Shown: piece by piece, positions 36,423 through 44,735 of the stretch
Position numbering within the stretch: position 1 is the stretch's first letter
Layout of the letters: every line of letters begins with the position of its first letter
Origin: Marinirhabdus sp963799365
GTDB lineage: Bacteria > Bacteroidota > Bacteroidia > Flavobacteriales > Flavobacteriaceae
Assembly: GCA_963799365.1 (NCBI GenBank)
Contig: CAWCWV010000017.1
Location: forward strand, 124,001-188,000
DNA: 64,000 bases
Direction: 5' to 3'
Program-made: the position numbers and the translations under genes
The notes under the pieces: generated by a model
Databases searched by the model: none
Told to the model about the DNA's origin: nothing
The model's input: the letters and a program-made list of their open reading frames with translations, nothing else

Positions 36423-37673
36423 ATGAACACTTCCTTCACACAGCTATTTTTCTTGAAATCCAGAAAAACCGATAAAGGCCTTAAAGTCCCTATATACTTG
36501 CGTTTAACCGTAAACGGCAAGCGAGCCGGACTAAGCATTTCACGCAAAGTTGACCCTGAAAGATGGGATTCTCGGACGAACAAAATGCGCGGGACGAGCT
36601 CCGAAGCGCGAGAATTAAATATCTATTTGGATAAGGTTCGGAGTCGTGTGAATAAAATGCACGAGAAATTGATGGAGGCCAATCAGCCTTTTACTGCACT
36701 CGACTTAAAAAATCTATATCTCGGTAAAAAAGAAAAACCGAAAATGCTCCTCGAAGTTTTTGACGAGCATAACAAACAGATGGAGAAATTGATCGGTATT
36801 GAATTTGCTTTGGGAACTTACAAACGATATTTCACTACCAGAAATCATATTTATGAATATGTAAAAGAAGCCTACGGCAAAGAGGATATTCCTGTTCGGG
36901 ATGTAAATCTTAAATTTATTCGTGGGTTTGAATATTTCTTAAAAGAGAAAAAGGCGTGTTATCATAACTCGTCACTTAAGTACGTCAACAATTTTAAAAA
37001 GATTATCCGGATTGCCGTAGGCAACGAATGGATTACCAAAGACCCCTTTTACAATTACAAAATTAAGTTCAAAACAGTGGAGCGAGAATTTCTTTCGAAA
37101 GAAGAATTAGATTCTCTGGCGGAGCGTGAAATCCATTGGGACCGATTGGCAGTTGTGCGTGATATGTTTGTGTTCTGTTGTTATACTGGACTCGCATATG
37201 TTGATATTCAGAAACTGAATGCTGACAACATTGTAACGGATATTGATGGAAATCTTTGCATCCAAGCAAAAAGAACCAAAACTAAAACGAAATTAGTTAT
37301 TCCCCTGCTCCCTCCAGCCGTTGCAATTTTGGAGCGCTATCAAGAACATCCAAAAGTTTTAAATGGAGAATGTGTGTTACCTGTGTTGAGCAATCAGAAG
37401 TCCAATGCCTATCTTAAAGAAATAGCGTTGCTCTGCGGCATTAAAAAGAATCTCACCACCCATTTAGCCCGACATACGTTTGCCACTACCGTGACCCTTA
37501 CCAATGGCGTTCCTCTGGAAACTGTAGGCAAAATGTTAGGCCATAAAAATTTACGAACTACCCAACATTATGCTAAGATCGTAGACCGAAAAGTGAATGA
37601 GGATATGAAGGCTTTACAGGAAAAAATGGTGGCTGACAAGAAAAAAGAGAATACAAAGAATCGTGAAAATTAG
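36423..37673 (+). CDS. Tyrosine recombinase/integrase of the ssrA island
   Basis: The protein is 416 residues. The N-terminal arm-binding domain has LFFLKSRKTDKGLKVPIYLR. The SAM-like core-binding domain spans about residues 110-210. The catalytic domain carries THLARHTFATT (HxxR), LGHKNLRTTQ and the nucleophile Tyr in QHYAKIV. The box I segment reads YTGLAYVDIQKL, where the usual Arg after TGL is Ala. That substitution is known in a branch of Bacteroidota integrases. Position right after attL makes it the island integrase. A copy of the island-end repeat overlaps its 5' leader. Confidence 0.93.
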   Translation: MNTSFTQLFFLKSRKTDKGLKVPIYLRLTVNGKRAGLSISRKVDPERWDSRTNKMRGTSSEARELNIYLDKVRSRVNKMHEKLMEANQPFTALDLKNLYLGKKEKPKMLLEVFDEHNKQMEKLIGIEFALGTYKRYFTTRNHIYEYVKEAYGKEDIPVRDVNLKFIRGFEYFLKEKKACYHNSSLKYVNNFKKIIRIAVGNEWITKDPFYNYKIKFKTVEREFLSKEELDSLAEREIHWDRLAVVRDMFVFCCYTGLAYVDIQKLNADNIVTDIDGNLCIQAKRTKTKTKLVIPLLPPAVAILERYQEHPKVLNGECVLPVLSNQKSNAYLKEIALLCGIKKNLTTHLARHTFATTVTLTNGVPLETVGKMLGHKNLRTTQHYAKIVDRKVNEDMKALQEKMVADKKKENTKNREN

Positions 37674-37708
37674 TAATTGTTACGTCTACTTTATTTTGGA
37701 AAGGTTTT

Positions 37709-39064
37709 CTAATAGTTGTTGATGAAATAGGTAATATATTCAGGCAGTTTAGTACCCAAATAATATGGCAAATTCATGAGTTTGTAAAATTTATTTTGTT
37801 TTGGTGTACTGTGTTCTTCAACATTAAAGTTGCCAGCATACATACGTATGGCATAATGGTGATTGGTACGTTCTATAAATTCATGCAAAGACTTTAACGT
37901 ACCCGTTGGACCTGATTTAATTTCGATAGGAATAATTTTGTCTTGATATTGAATTACCAAATCCACTTCTGATGATGCTTGTGCCTTTTCACGTACCCAA
38001 AAATGTGGTTTGTGATTATTGATAGTGTTTAACGATAGCACTTCCTGTGTAATGATATGCGGAATGATGGCTCCTTTGTAACTATTACTTAAATCATCAA
38101 GTGCTAATAATTCGGCTTGAATCTTTAAATCGTGATTAATGAGTCCTGTATCTAAAAACTGCAATCTTGGAGATTTTTTTATATCTGGTTTTATTGGCAC
38201 TTCCAAATCAGTTGATGGATAGATTAATTGAATAATTTTGGCATCATCCAAATTTCGAAAGGCTTCACTAACTTCTCGGGAACGATAATTAGAATTTCCA
38301 AAGTTTTGAAATTTTATTCGCTGATCTACATATAAATGGGCAACATCCATAATATGTTTAATTACCTTTCGTTCGGTATCGTTAGATGTGTATTTTTCGA
38401 CATCGTTTTTATACGTCGCCCAAATACTTTCGTACACTTTCGGCAAATCTGCAATACCTTTATTTAATAGGTATGTTTTAACAATTTCCGGCATACCACC
38501 AATAATTGTATAGGTATTAAACAAGTCTAGCAAGGTGGCATGAGCATATTCCTTTATTGGAATTTGATTTATTTGCTCAAACGCTTGTTGTTGCTCAATA
38601 GCTGATAAAAACTCTGAAAAATTTAGAGGATGTAAATACAAAAATTCCACTCTGCCTACTGGAAAGCTTTTTACTTGTTGCATTGCAAACTCCAATAAGG
38701 AACCAGCAGCTATGACATGTAATTCTGGAATCTCTTCATAAAAATAACGTAGTAATTGAATAGCTTTGGGAGATTCCTGAATTTCGTCAATAAAAAGTAA
38801 CGTACTAGCTGTAGCATCATTAGAAATATTATTCTCAAAAAATAAGGCGTCTTTTATAGTATTAACATCGTCATAATCATCAAAAAATCGAAGGTCTTTA
38901 GGCTTTTCAAGATTTAATAAAATGCTGTTTGTAAATGTTTTAGCAAAATCTTTGACTAAAGTCGTTTTTCCAACCTGTCTTGCGCCCCTTAAAATTAAAG
39001 GTTTCTGGTTGGAAGACTCTTTCCATTGTATCAAATACTTGTTTATGTGTCTTTTAAAGTTCAA
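37709..39064 (-). CDS. AAA ATPase with DUF4143 domain
   Basis: This 451-residue protein has Walker A LRGARQVGKTTLVKDFAK and Walker B STLLFIDEIQES, then HVIAAGSLLEFAM (sensor-like), followed by the DUF4143 C-terminal domain with a PD-(D/E)XK-like stretch (SSEVDLVIQYQDKIIPIEIKSG). These ATPases are common in Bacteroidota mobile and accessory regions. Their cellular role is unclear; the nuclease-like C-terminus suggests DNA-related or defence roles. It lies between the intact integrase and an integrase fragment, opposite in strand. Three 33-base-spaced repeats lie directly upstream. Confidence 0.85.
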   Translation of the reverse strand: MNFKRHINKYLIQWKESSNQKPLILRGARQVGKTTLVKDFAKTFTNSILLNLEKPKDLRFFDDYDDVNTIKDALFFENNISNDATASTLLFIDEIQESPKAIQLLRYFYEEIPELHVIAAGSLLEFAMQQVKSFPVGRVEFLYLHPLNFSEFLSAIEQQQAFEQINQIPIKEYAHATLLDLFNTYTIIGGMPEIVKTYLLNKGIADLPKVYESIWATYKNDVEKYTSNDTERKVIKHIMDVAHLYVDQRIKFQNFGNSNYRSREVSEAFRNLDDAKIIQLIYPSTDLEVPIKPDIKKSPRLQFLDTGLINHDLKIQAELLALDDLSNSYKGAIIPHIITQEVLSLNTINNHKPHFWVREKAQASSEVDLVIQYQDKIIPIEIKSGPTGTLKSLHEFIERTNHHYAIRMYAGNFNVEEHSTPKQNKFYKLMNLPYYLGTKLPEYITYFINNY

Positions 39065-39074
39065 TCCTATTGAA

Positions 39075-39159
39075 TTTGTTATATAATAAGGGCAAATATA
39101 TAATAATTTTGTAATATAATAAGGGGTGTTATATCAATATATTGTAACATAATAAGGGG
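39075..39159 (-). repeat. Three iteron-like repeats with a 33-base period upstream of the DUF4143 ATPase
   Basis: TTGTTATATAATAAGGG, TTGTAATATAATAAGGGG and TTGTAACATAATAAGGGG end in G-runs starting at 39090, 39123 and 39156, exactly 33 bases apart (about three helical turns). The first is 11 bases before the ATPase start codon. Probably operator sites. Confidence 0.75.
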
Positions 39160-39171
39160 TAGTTTATTACT

Positions 39172-39366
39172 TATGGCCTTGCATTGGAAACTGTAGGCAA
39201 AATGTTGGGGCATAAAAATTTACGAACTACCCAACATTACGCAAAGATCGTAGATCGAAAAGTGAATGAAGATATGAAACTATTGCAGGAAAAAATGGCG
39301 GCTGACAAGAAAAAAGAGATAAAGAGAATCTTAAAAAAAGTAAGAGATAAGAACCATAAAATTTAG
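39172..39366 (+). pseudogene. 3' fragment of an integrase gene
   Basis: The encoded ETVGKMLGHKNLRTTQHY, then AKIVDRKVNEDM and LLQEKMAADKKKE, is almost the same as the C-terminus of the integrase at 36423-37673. DNA similarity starts around 39172, where no start codon or upstream catalytic part exists. It is the tail of a second integrase copy. It marks an earlier insertion, or a recombination event that brought in the DUF4143 gene. Confidence 0.85.
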
Positions 39367-39747
39367 AGCCATTTAGTTCACTTTAACTGTCCTCTAAGAA
39401 GTACACTTTTGGGACTACTATCGGGACGGCACCGTCCCAAATTTAGGACAACTATTGGACAAGCATTGGTATCTGTAAATAAACAATACTAAACATATAA
39501 AAACACAAAAGGGCTGGCAGTTTTTTTATTAATTTAAAAATATAATTCTGGATTGATAAGTCAACCTAAACATCAAATTTAAAGTGCTTTTTAAAAACGC
39601 TAATGGACTTTTGTAGCTTTCTGACACCAACTGTCATCGCGTTATAAAACAAAATTTAAAAGCCTCTAAAATGAATATTTTTACTATTCACGGGGTTTCA
39701 TAGCAGTTGGTTTGTTTTAATTTGATTTGATATTTTCAATCTGCTTC
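39367..39747. other. Intergenic region without a recognisable gene
   Basis: It holds a perfect palindrome GGGACGG-CA-CCGTCCC at 39423-39438 and distant 8-base inverted copies ACCAACTG / CAGTTGGT (39626, 39704). I see no coding sequence. The palindrome has no T-run and could be a hairpin or protein site. Confidence 0.5.
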
Positions 39748-40158
39748 TTAAACTTCGCTTTCGTTTTTCAAATCAATACCGCTTTTTTCTCCAAAATGGT
39801 TCTTGACTTCTTTCTTAAACCGTTTCTTTTCTAATAGTAGCGGTTTCTTTTTAGGTTCCTCTACCATAAAAAGAGCTTGCAACATTGCCAATGTCGGTTT
39901 TGTCTGCGTTTTTTCGATGTCTTTTATAATGGCAATTAGTGCATTGATTCTTTTCTTAAACAAATTTTCAGCAGCCTTTAAATTTGGTTTCAAATCATCT
40001 TCTGGCGAAATTCCGTTTTGCTCAAAAAATTCCAACATCAAAAGTAATGTCATAGATTGGGATTTTGAAATCGACCTACAATAATTTTTAAATTTCTTTG
40101 CCACAGAGCTTTTAATACTCAGGCTTTGAAATCGCTCTTTTTCATATCCTTTATCCAT
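39748..40158 (-). CDS. BfmA/BtgA-like mobilization protein (probable)
   Basis: A 136-residue basic protein. The segment LSIKSSVAKKFKNYCRSISKSQSMTLLLMLEFFEQNGISPED resembles the small accessory mobilization proteins (BfmA/BtgA) of Bacteroidota elements, which probably have a ribbon-helix-helix DNA-binding part. A coiled-coil-like basic tail follows. The companion relaxase gene is not seen, so the element is either mobilised in trans or degenerate. A perfect palindrome lies about 90 bases upstream. Confidence 0.55.
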   Translation of the reverse strand: MDKGYEKERFQSLSIKSSVAKKFKNYCRSISKSQSMTLLLMLEFFEQNGISPEDDLKPNLKAAENLFKKRINALIAIIKDIEKTQTKPTLAMLQALFMVEEPKKKPLLLEKKRFKKEVKNHFGEKSGIDLKNESEV

Positions 40159-40244
40159 TTTTTCGTGAAAAATTTGTTGATTTTACTGGGCTGTCGAGGT
40201 TTTTCCGTGAAAAATAAACTGAAACCGCCTAATCGAATCTATTT

Positions 40245-40267
40245 AAAATACTGAATATCAGTATTTT
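40245..40267. promoter_or_regulatory. Perfect palindrome upstream of the BfmA-like gene
   Basis: AAAATACTGA-ATA-TCAGTATTTT, a 10-base perfect inverted repeat, 87 bases before the start at 40158. Likely an operator or a DNA-processing site. Confidence 0.6.
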
Positions 40268-40944
40268 GAAAATATATAACATCGCATCGCGTGTTACCCT
40301 CTTGCTATTCGATTCCTTCATTTCATTTCAGGATCTTCATACTTTTCAACAAATGCTGAATAGCTTTCTTAGGCAACTTTGATTCTGCTATTTTTTAACA
40401 TTTTAATGAAGTTAAATAATTTCAATCAACTAATAATCAAATATTTAAACTAATTTAATAATCCATTTTGGATGGTCTTATTTGATTTACTTTGATTTAC
40501 TATTTCTTTTAAAACCACCTACTTATTATATCTGGAGCGTTTTCCTTTTCTTTTGATATTGAATTCTATGTGTTGCAAAAACCACCAAGTTTATTTATAG
40601 CAAAATGATACAGATTAGCGTTCATTTCAATTTCGTTCACTTACTTCCCATAGCGCCATCGCCGTTACCTTTTCGGTAACATAAACTAAAATTTTGACCG
40701 AGTAAGAACTTATAAAAGTGAGTGAGCGAACGATTATGCAGTTTGTCTCGGGCAGAATTTTAAACTTTGTGGAATAAAAGGTTGGGGTATCTTTTTGCTG
40801 GGCGAACGCTGTCGCTTTTTCTGCGACTGGGTTCAAGATGTTGTAGTGAACCGTTTTTCTCGGAATGAAGCTTTTCGCGAAATGTAGCGAAATGGGGTGG
40901 AACGGGATTTTTTTCCTTTTAGAATGGCAATGTTTTTATCAAAA
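40268..40944. other. Gene-poor stretch of the island
   Basis: I see no convincing gene. There is a perfect hairpin GTTACC-TTTTC-GGTAAC at 40664-40680. Base composition is higher in GC between about 40650 and 40900 than on either side. On the minus strand the frame at 40627-40836 is open for 69 codons, but the product has no recognisable feature. On the minus strand near 40340-40400 a frame reads KLPKKAIQHLLKSMKILK and then stops, which may be the end of a lost gene. It could also hold an origin of transfer. Confidence 0.4.
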
Positions 40945-40973
40945 AGAAGTAGCACAAAACCTGTACTACTTCT
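40945..40973 (-). terminator. Terminator of the nitrogen cluster
   Basis: AGAAGTAG (40945-40952) pairs with CTACTTCT (40966-40973). On the minus strand the stem is followed by TTTTTG. It lies 31 bases after the lipoprotein stop, at the end of the glnA-glutaminase-amt-lipoprotein run. Confidence 0.75.
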
Positions 40974-41003
40974 TAGTTCTATTTAATTTGATTGTTTTCT
41001 TTT

Positions 41004-41818
41004 CTATGGGTTCATCACAAAGAAATTAGCATTGGGACCACCGGCCTGACCCAACACACTGCCTCGTATTAAATCATCCTGAGAAAAACGATATATCGGA
41101 TTTCCAGTTACAGTTAATTGTGGACCCAAATCGTCATTCCTGTTTGTAGTGGAAAATTCTGCAATACTTAGCGTAGATGGGAGCACAAGGTTGTTGGGAG
41201 CTACAAAAGGTGGCCATACACTTGCGCAGCCTCCTGAGCAGTTGCTTATATTTTCTTCATCCCCTGTAGTGAAGTACAAACTTACCCCTCTATCATCTAC
41301 CAGATAGGAAATTGCCTCTTCTTCTTCACCAATAAGTTGTCTACCAATCATAATACTATAATCTGGCTTTGCAATAAAAAAAGCTTCACTTCTACCATCA
41401 CCCTGAGTATTGTTTGTTTCTTCAAGAACACCATCGCCTTCTGGAGAAAAATAATAAAGAGGCCAACCTTTAAAAGTAATTTGTTTTTGACCATCTTCAC
41501 GTATGATTTCCTCGAAATCTGAACTGTTTAGATTTGAACCTAAATCAAGTTCAGACAATTCTCCTGTAACTGCCGGCCAAACATCTGCACAACTGCCATT
41601 GCAAAAAGTCTCTCCGCTTACATCTCCTGCAAAAAAGTATATGGATTGATTCCTCTGATTTACAAGAATAGTACCTAAAGCATTGTTATCTCTAAGTTGA
41701 ATTGTTAGGTTTGACTCTTCAACATTATTATAGTCATCATCTGAAGAGCAGCTTGTAATAAAAATTACTACTAAACTATTAACCCAGATAATTTGAAATT
41801 TTTAAAATAATTAATCAT
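41004..41818 (-). pseudogene. Lipoprotein with PF03640-type repeats, frameshifted in the signal peptide
   Basis: From the ATG at 41818 the frame reads MINYFKNFKLSGLIV and stops at 41773-41771. The frame shifted by one base continues LVVIFITSCSSDDD, a lipobox, and stays open to 41004. One missing T near 41773-41776 explains the break. The body has repeats of the COG4315/Lipoprotein_15 kind: FCNGSCADVWPAV, FKGWPLYYFSPEGDG, NCSGGCASVWPPF and VTGNPIYRFSQDD. Some relatives bind electron carriers or metals, but no role is sure. It starts 38 bases after amt and is probably the last gene of that operon. A shorter product from TTG at 41558 would lack the signal. Confidence 0.75.
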
Positions 41819-41855
41819 TTTTTTAAGTTTACGTTTATAAATATTAAAATACTAG

Positions 41856-43067
41856 TTATGAAAAGCTTTTTTCGTTGTGATAAGCCACATCTATTCCTTT
41901 TAGTTCTGTAGATTCATCCACCCTTGTACCTCTAGTGATAAGTTGCGTTATTTTGTATAAAACGAAGGTTCCAACTAAAGAAAATACTATTGTTATAAGT
42001 ACTGCAATTACTTGTGAAACTAGCTGATAAGGATTTCCGTAAAAGAGCCCAGCTTCACCATTTATACTAGGGTCAGCAAAAAGGCCTGTTGCTATAGAAC
42101 CCCATATACCCACTACCCCATGAATTCCAAATGCATCTAAAGTATCGTCATAGTTAAGTGCCTTTTTTAAATAAACCACGCTGTAATAACCTACTATTCC
42201 AGATACTAGCCCAATTACTAAAGCACCATCAATCCCTACGTATCCAGCTGCGGGAGTAATACCTACTAAGCCAGAAATAGCTCCAGAGGCAAGCCCTAAA
42301 ATGCTTGGTTTTTGTTTTTTTGACCATTCAAATAACATCCAAGCTAACGCACCAGAACATGCTGCAACATTGGTTACCAAGAGTGCGTTGGCCGCAATTC
42401 CATCAGCAGCCAATTGACTTCCTGCGTTAAAACCAAACCAACCAAACCAAAGCAATGCCGATCCTAAAATGGTAAGTTTTATGGATGAGGGCTTGGTTTT
42501 ATGAACGATTTTCTTTTTTCTTTTACCAAGCAACAATGCTAGTAATAGACCTGCCACACCAGCATTAACGTGAATTACTGTTCCGCCGGCAAAATCGAGT
42601 TCTCCTAGATTATTTAATAAGCCATCTCCCCAAACCAATCTTACCAATGGGGCATATACAAATAATACCCAGAGGGTTGAAAAAATAATCCAGCTACTAA
42701 ATTTAAACCGGCCTACTACTGAACCACATATTATGGCTACTGCAATGGCTGCAAAAACTCCTTGGAAGGCAACAAAAGCAAGTTCAGGAATTGTCCCAAC
42801 CAATTGATCTATAGAAATATTTTTTAAAAATAAGTTTTCTAATGATCCAAAAACGGGATGGCCATTTGGACCAAAAGCAATACTATACCCCGCTACAATC
42901 CAGGCAAGTGTGGCCGTGCAAAAAGCTACATAACTCATGCCAACCGTGTTTATTACATTTTTTTTATTGGATAGACCGCCATAAAACAACGCCAAACCTG
43001 CTGGAGTCATTAACATTACTAATGCTGTTGCGATCAATACCCAGGCAGTATCTCCTGTATTCATCAT
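41856..43067 (-). CDS. amt: Ammonium transporter (Amt family)
   Basis: The protein is 403 residues with eleven expected membrane helices. The signature LDFAGGTVIHVNAGVAGLLLAL holds the first pore His and DAFGIHGVVGIWGSIATGLFA the second. It moves ammonium across the inner membrane. Most bacterial amt genes are paired with a PII gene (glnK), but none is found here. Instead the gene follows a glutaminase and a glutamine synthetase, 8 bases after the glutaminase stop. This links ammonium passage to local glutamine turnover. Confidence 0.93.
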   Translation of the reverse strand: MMNTGDTAWVLIATALVMLMTPAGLALFYGGLSNKKNVINTVGMSYVAFCTATLAWIVAGYSIAFGPNGHPVFGSLENLFLKNISIDQLVGTIPELAFVAFQGVFAAIAVAIICGSVVGRFKFSSWIIFSTLWVLFVYAPLVRLVWGDGLLNNLGELDFAGGTVIHVNAGVAGLLLALLLGKRKKKIVHKTKPSSIKLTILGSALLWFGWFGFNAGSQLAADGIAANALLVTNVAACSGALAWMLFEWSKKQKPSILGLASGAISGLVGITPAAGYVGIDGALVIGLVSGIVGYYSVVYLKKALNYDDTLDAFGIHGVVGIWGSIATGLFADPSINGEAGLFYGNPYQLVSQVIAVLITIVFSLVGTFVLYKITQLITRGTRVDESTELKGIDVAYHNEKSFS

Positions 43068-43075
43068 TTTTGTTT

Positions 43076-44662
43076 TTATTTAAGTATACTTTCTTTTCCT
43101 TTATCCTTTTTACTAGTACAAGATGTAATCGCTTGCTCTAATAATTTTTGTATTTCTTTATTCTTAAATTTAATTGCGTCCTCCAAAGGGGTGTTGCCCC
43201 ATCTATCCTTTGGACTAAAATTTACTTTTTTTGAAATAAGATGCTTTACTACTTCTAATTGACCCTCAGATGCTGCTAGATGAAGGGGCGTTCGTCCATC
43301 ATAATCTGCTATATCCGGGCTCACACCTTCTGCCTCTAAGCGAAGTATTTCATCTAAATCTCCATGGCTTGCAGACCAGATGAGTTCCATTACTTTTGAA
43401 GCCTTTACTTCTTTCTCTTTTTTTCTGGGATTGATTTTAGTTGAATGCCCGGTTAATGAATCGTATTGATGAAAACTGAAACGCTCTATAAGACGTTCAC
43501 AGAATTCTACACCACGAACCGAATTTCCAATCTCATCTAATCTAGGAGACCATATGCTAATGCCCATTACATTAGGGATCACTAACATTAAAGCACCAGA
43601 AACACCACTCTTAGCCGGTAGACCGATTTTGAAGGCAAATTCTCCAGAAAAATCATACATACCACAACTTAGCATCAACGACAAACAGTTTTGAACGGTA
43701 GAAGATTTAAAAATAACCTCGCCTGTTAAAGGGTTAGTCCCAGCATTTGCAAGTGTTGCAGCAGCAGCCGATAAATCATAGGTTTTTGACTCGATTGAAC
43801 AACACTGAAAATAAAATTCTAAGGTTTCGGTCAAATTTGTTTTTTCAGGAAACGCATTTTTCTCCCTCATAAAATAAGCAAGTGCAAAATTTCGATCTGC
43901 AGTTTGCCTTTCAGATAGATAAACCGAGTTGTTAAAGCTCACAGCTTTTTCAGCACATAATGCTTTCCATGTTTTGTTCACTTTGTCAAAACGATCTGCA
44001 ATACTATTTTCACGATCTATAAGCGAACAACTCATCATAGCACCAGCATTTATCATAGGATTATGAGGAAGCCCTTTCAAATTAAGCGCCAGCTCGTTGA
44101 AGGATTGCCCGCTAGGTTCGCGTCCAACGTGAGTATGTACTTTCTGCTCTCCAAGTTCCTCCAATGCAAGACAATAGTTGATAGGCTTACAAGATGATTG
44201 TAAGCAAAAGTCAACATTAGAATCTCCTATTGAAAAGCGTTGCCCGTCTACAGTACAAATAGAAATAGCAAATTGCTCTGGATTTACCCGAGCTAACTGT
44301 GGAATATAATCTGCTACTTTTCCGCTATTGTTTTTTTTTGTTTCATAAAAAATATCTTCAATTTGTTTGCAAAAGGATTCAAAATCTGGAATAACCAGGT
44401 TTTTTGAAAGTGACTTTTTTACCAAAGCATTTTGCTTTAATATGTCATTAAATTCTGCTTGAGTAATGGTTTTAGTATCCTTCGGCACCTTCAAGGTAAA
44501 ACTATGCAACAACTCCCGCATTCTTGGGTCATCTTCTAAAATACCATTTTCAGCAAGTTGGTTTAAGAATGTATTCGATGTTATGCTCTTTTTATTTTCA
44601 GCATCAAGCATTTTGAACAATGAATCTGATGCACGCTCATCTAATTGTGTTGTTGTTATCAT
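43076..44662 (-). CDS. Animal-type glutaminase with EF-hand-like N-domain and ankyrin repeats
   Basis: About 528 residues from the ATG at 44662; an upstream start at 44704 is less likely. The glutaminase domain contains FCLQSSCKPINY with the Ser-x-x-Lys pair. It also has HNPMINAGAM, ERQTADRNFALAYF, CSIESKTYDLSAAA, SCGMYDFSGEFAFKIGLPAK and IPNVMGISIWSPRLDEIGNS. Around it lie an N-terminal helical region (SDSLFKMLDAENKKSITS, DPRMRELL, then NLVIPDFESF) and two C-terminal ankyrin repeats (DGRTPLHLAASEGQLEVVKHL; RWGNTPLEDAIKFKN). Order and wording follow animal GLS/GLS2, not the short bacterial GlsA of about 310 residues. It converts glutamine to glutamate and ammonia. Confidence 0.92.
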   Translation of the reverse strand: MITTTQLDERASDSLFKMLDAENKKSITSNTFLNQLAENGILEDDPRMRELLHSFTLKVPKDTKTITQAEFNDILKQNALVKKSLSKNLVIPDFESFCKQIEDIFYETKKNNSGKVADYIPQLARVNPEQFAISICTVDGQRFSIGDSNVDFCLQSSCKPINYCLALEELGEQKVHTHVGREPSGQSFNELALNLKGLPHNPMINAGAMMSCSLIDRENSIADRFDKVNKTWKALCAEKAVSFNNSVYLSERQTADRNFALAYFMREKNAFPEKTNLTETLEFYFQCCSIESKTYDLSAAAATLANAGTNPLTGEVIFKSSTVQNCLSLMLSCGMYDFSGEFAFKIGLPAKSGVSGALMLVIPNVMGISIWSPRLDEIGNSVRGVEFCERLIERFSFHQYDSLTGHSTKINPRKKEKEVKASKVMELIWSASHGDLDEILRLEAEGVSPDIADYDGRTPLHLAASEGQLEVVKHLISKKVNFSPKDRWGNTPLEDAIKFKNKEIQKLLEQAITSCTSKKDKGKESILK

Positions 44663-44735
44663 AGTGTATGTGTTAGATAAAAAATTAAGAGGCCATCCCC
44701 ACAATGACCTCCATATTACTGTTCCAATTTCTCCT

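Noticed and set aside
40627..40836. 69-codon minus-strand frame
   Set aside because: No start context, no domain, in a region with different base composition. Kept only as part of the gene-poor stretch.
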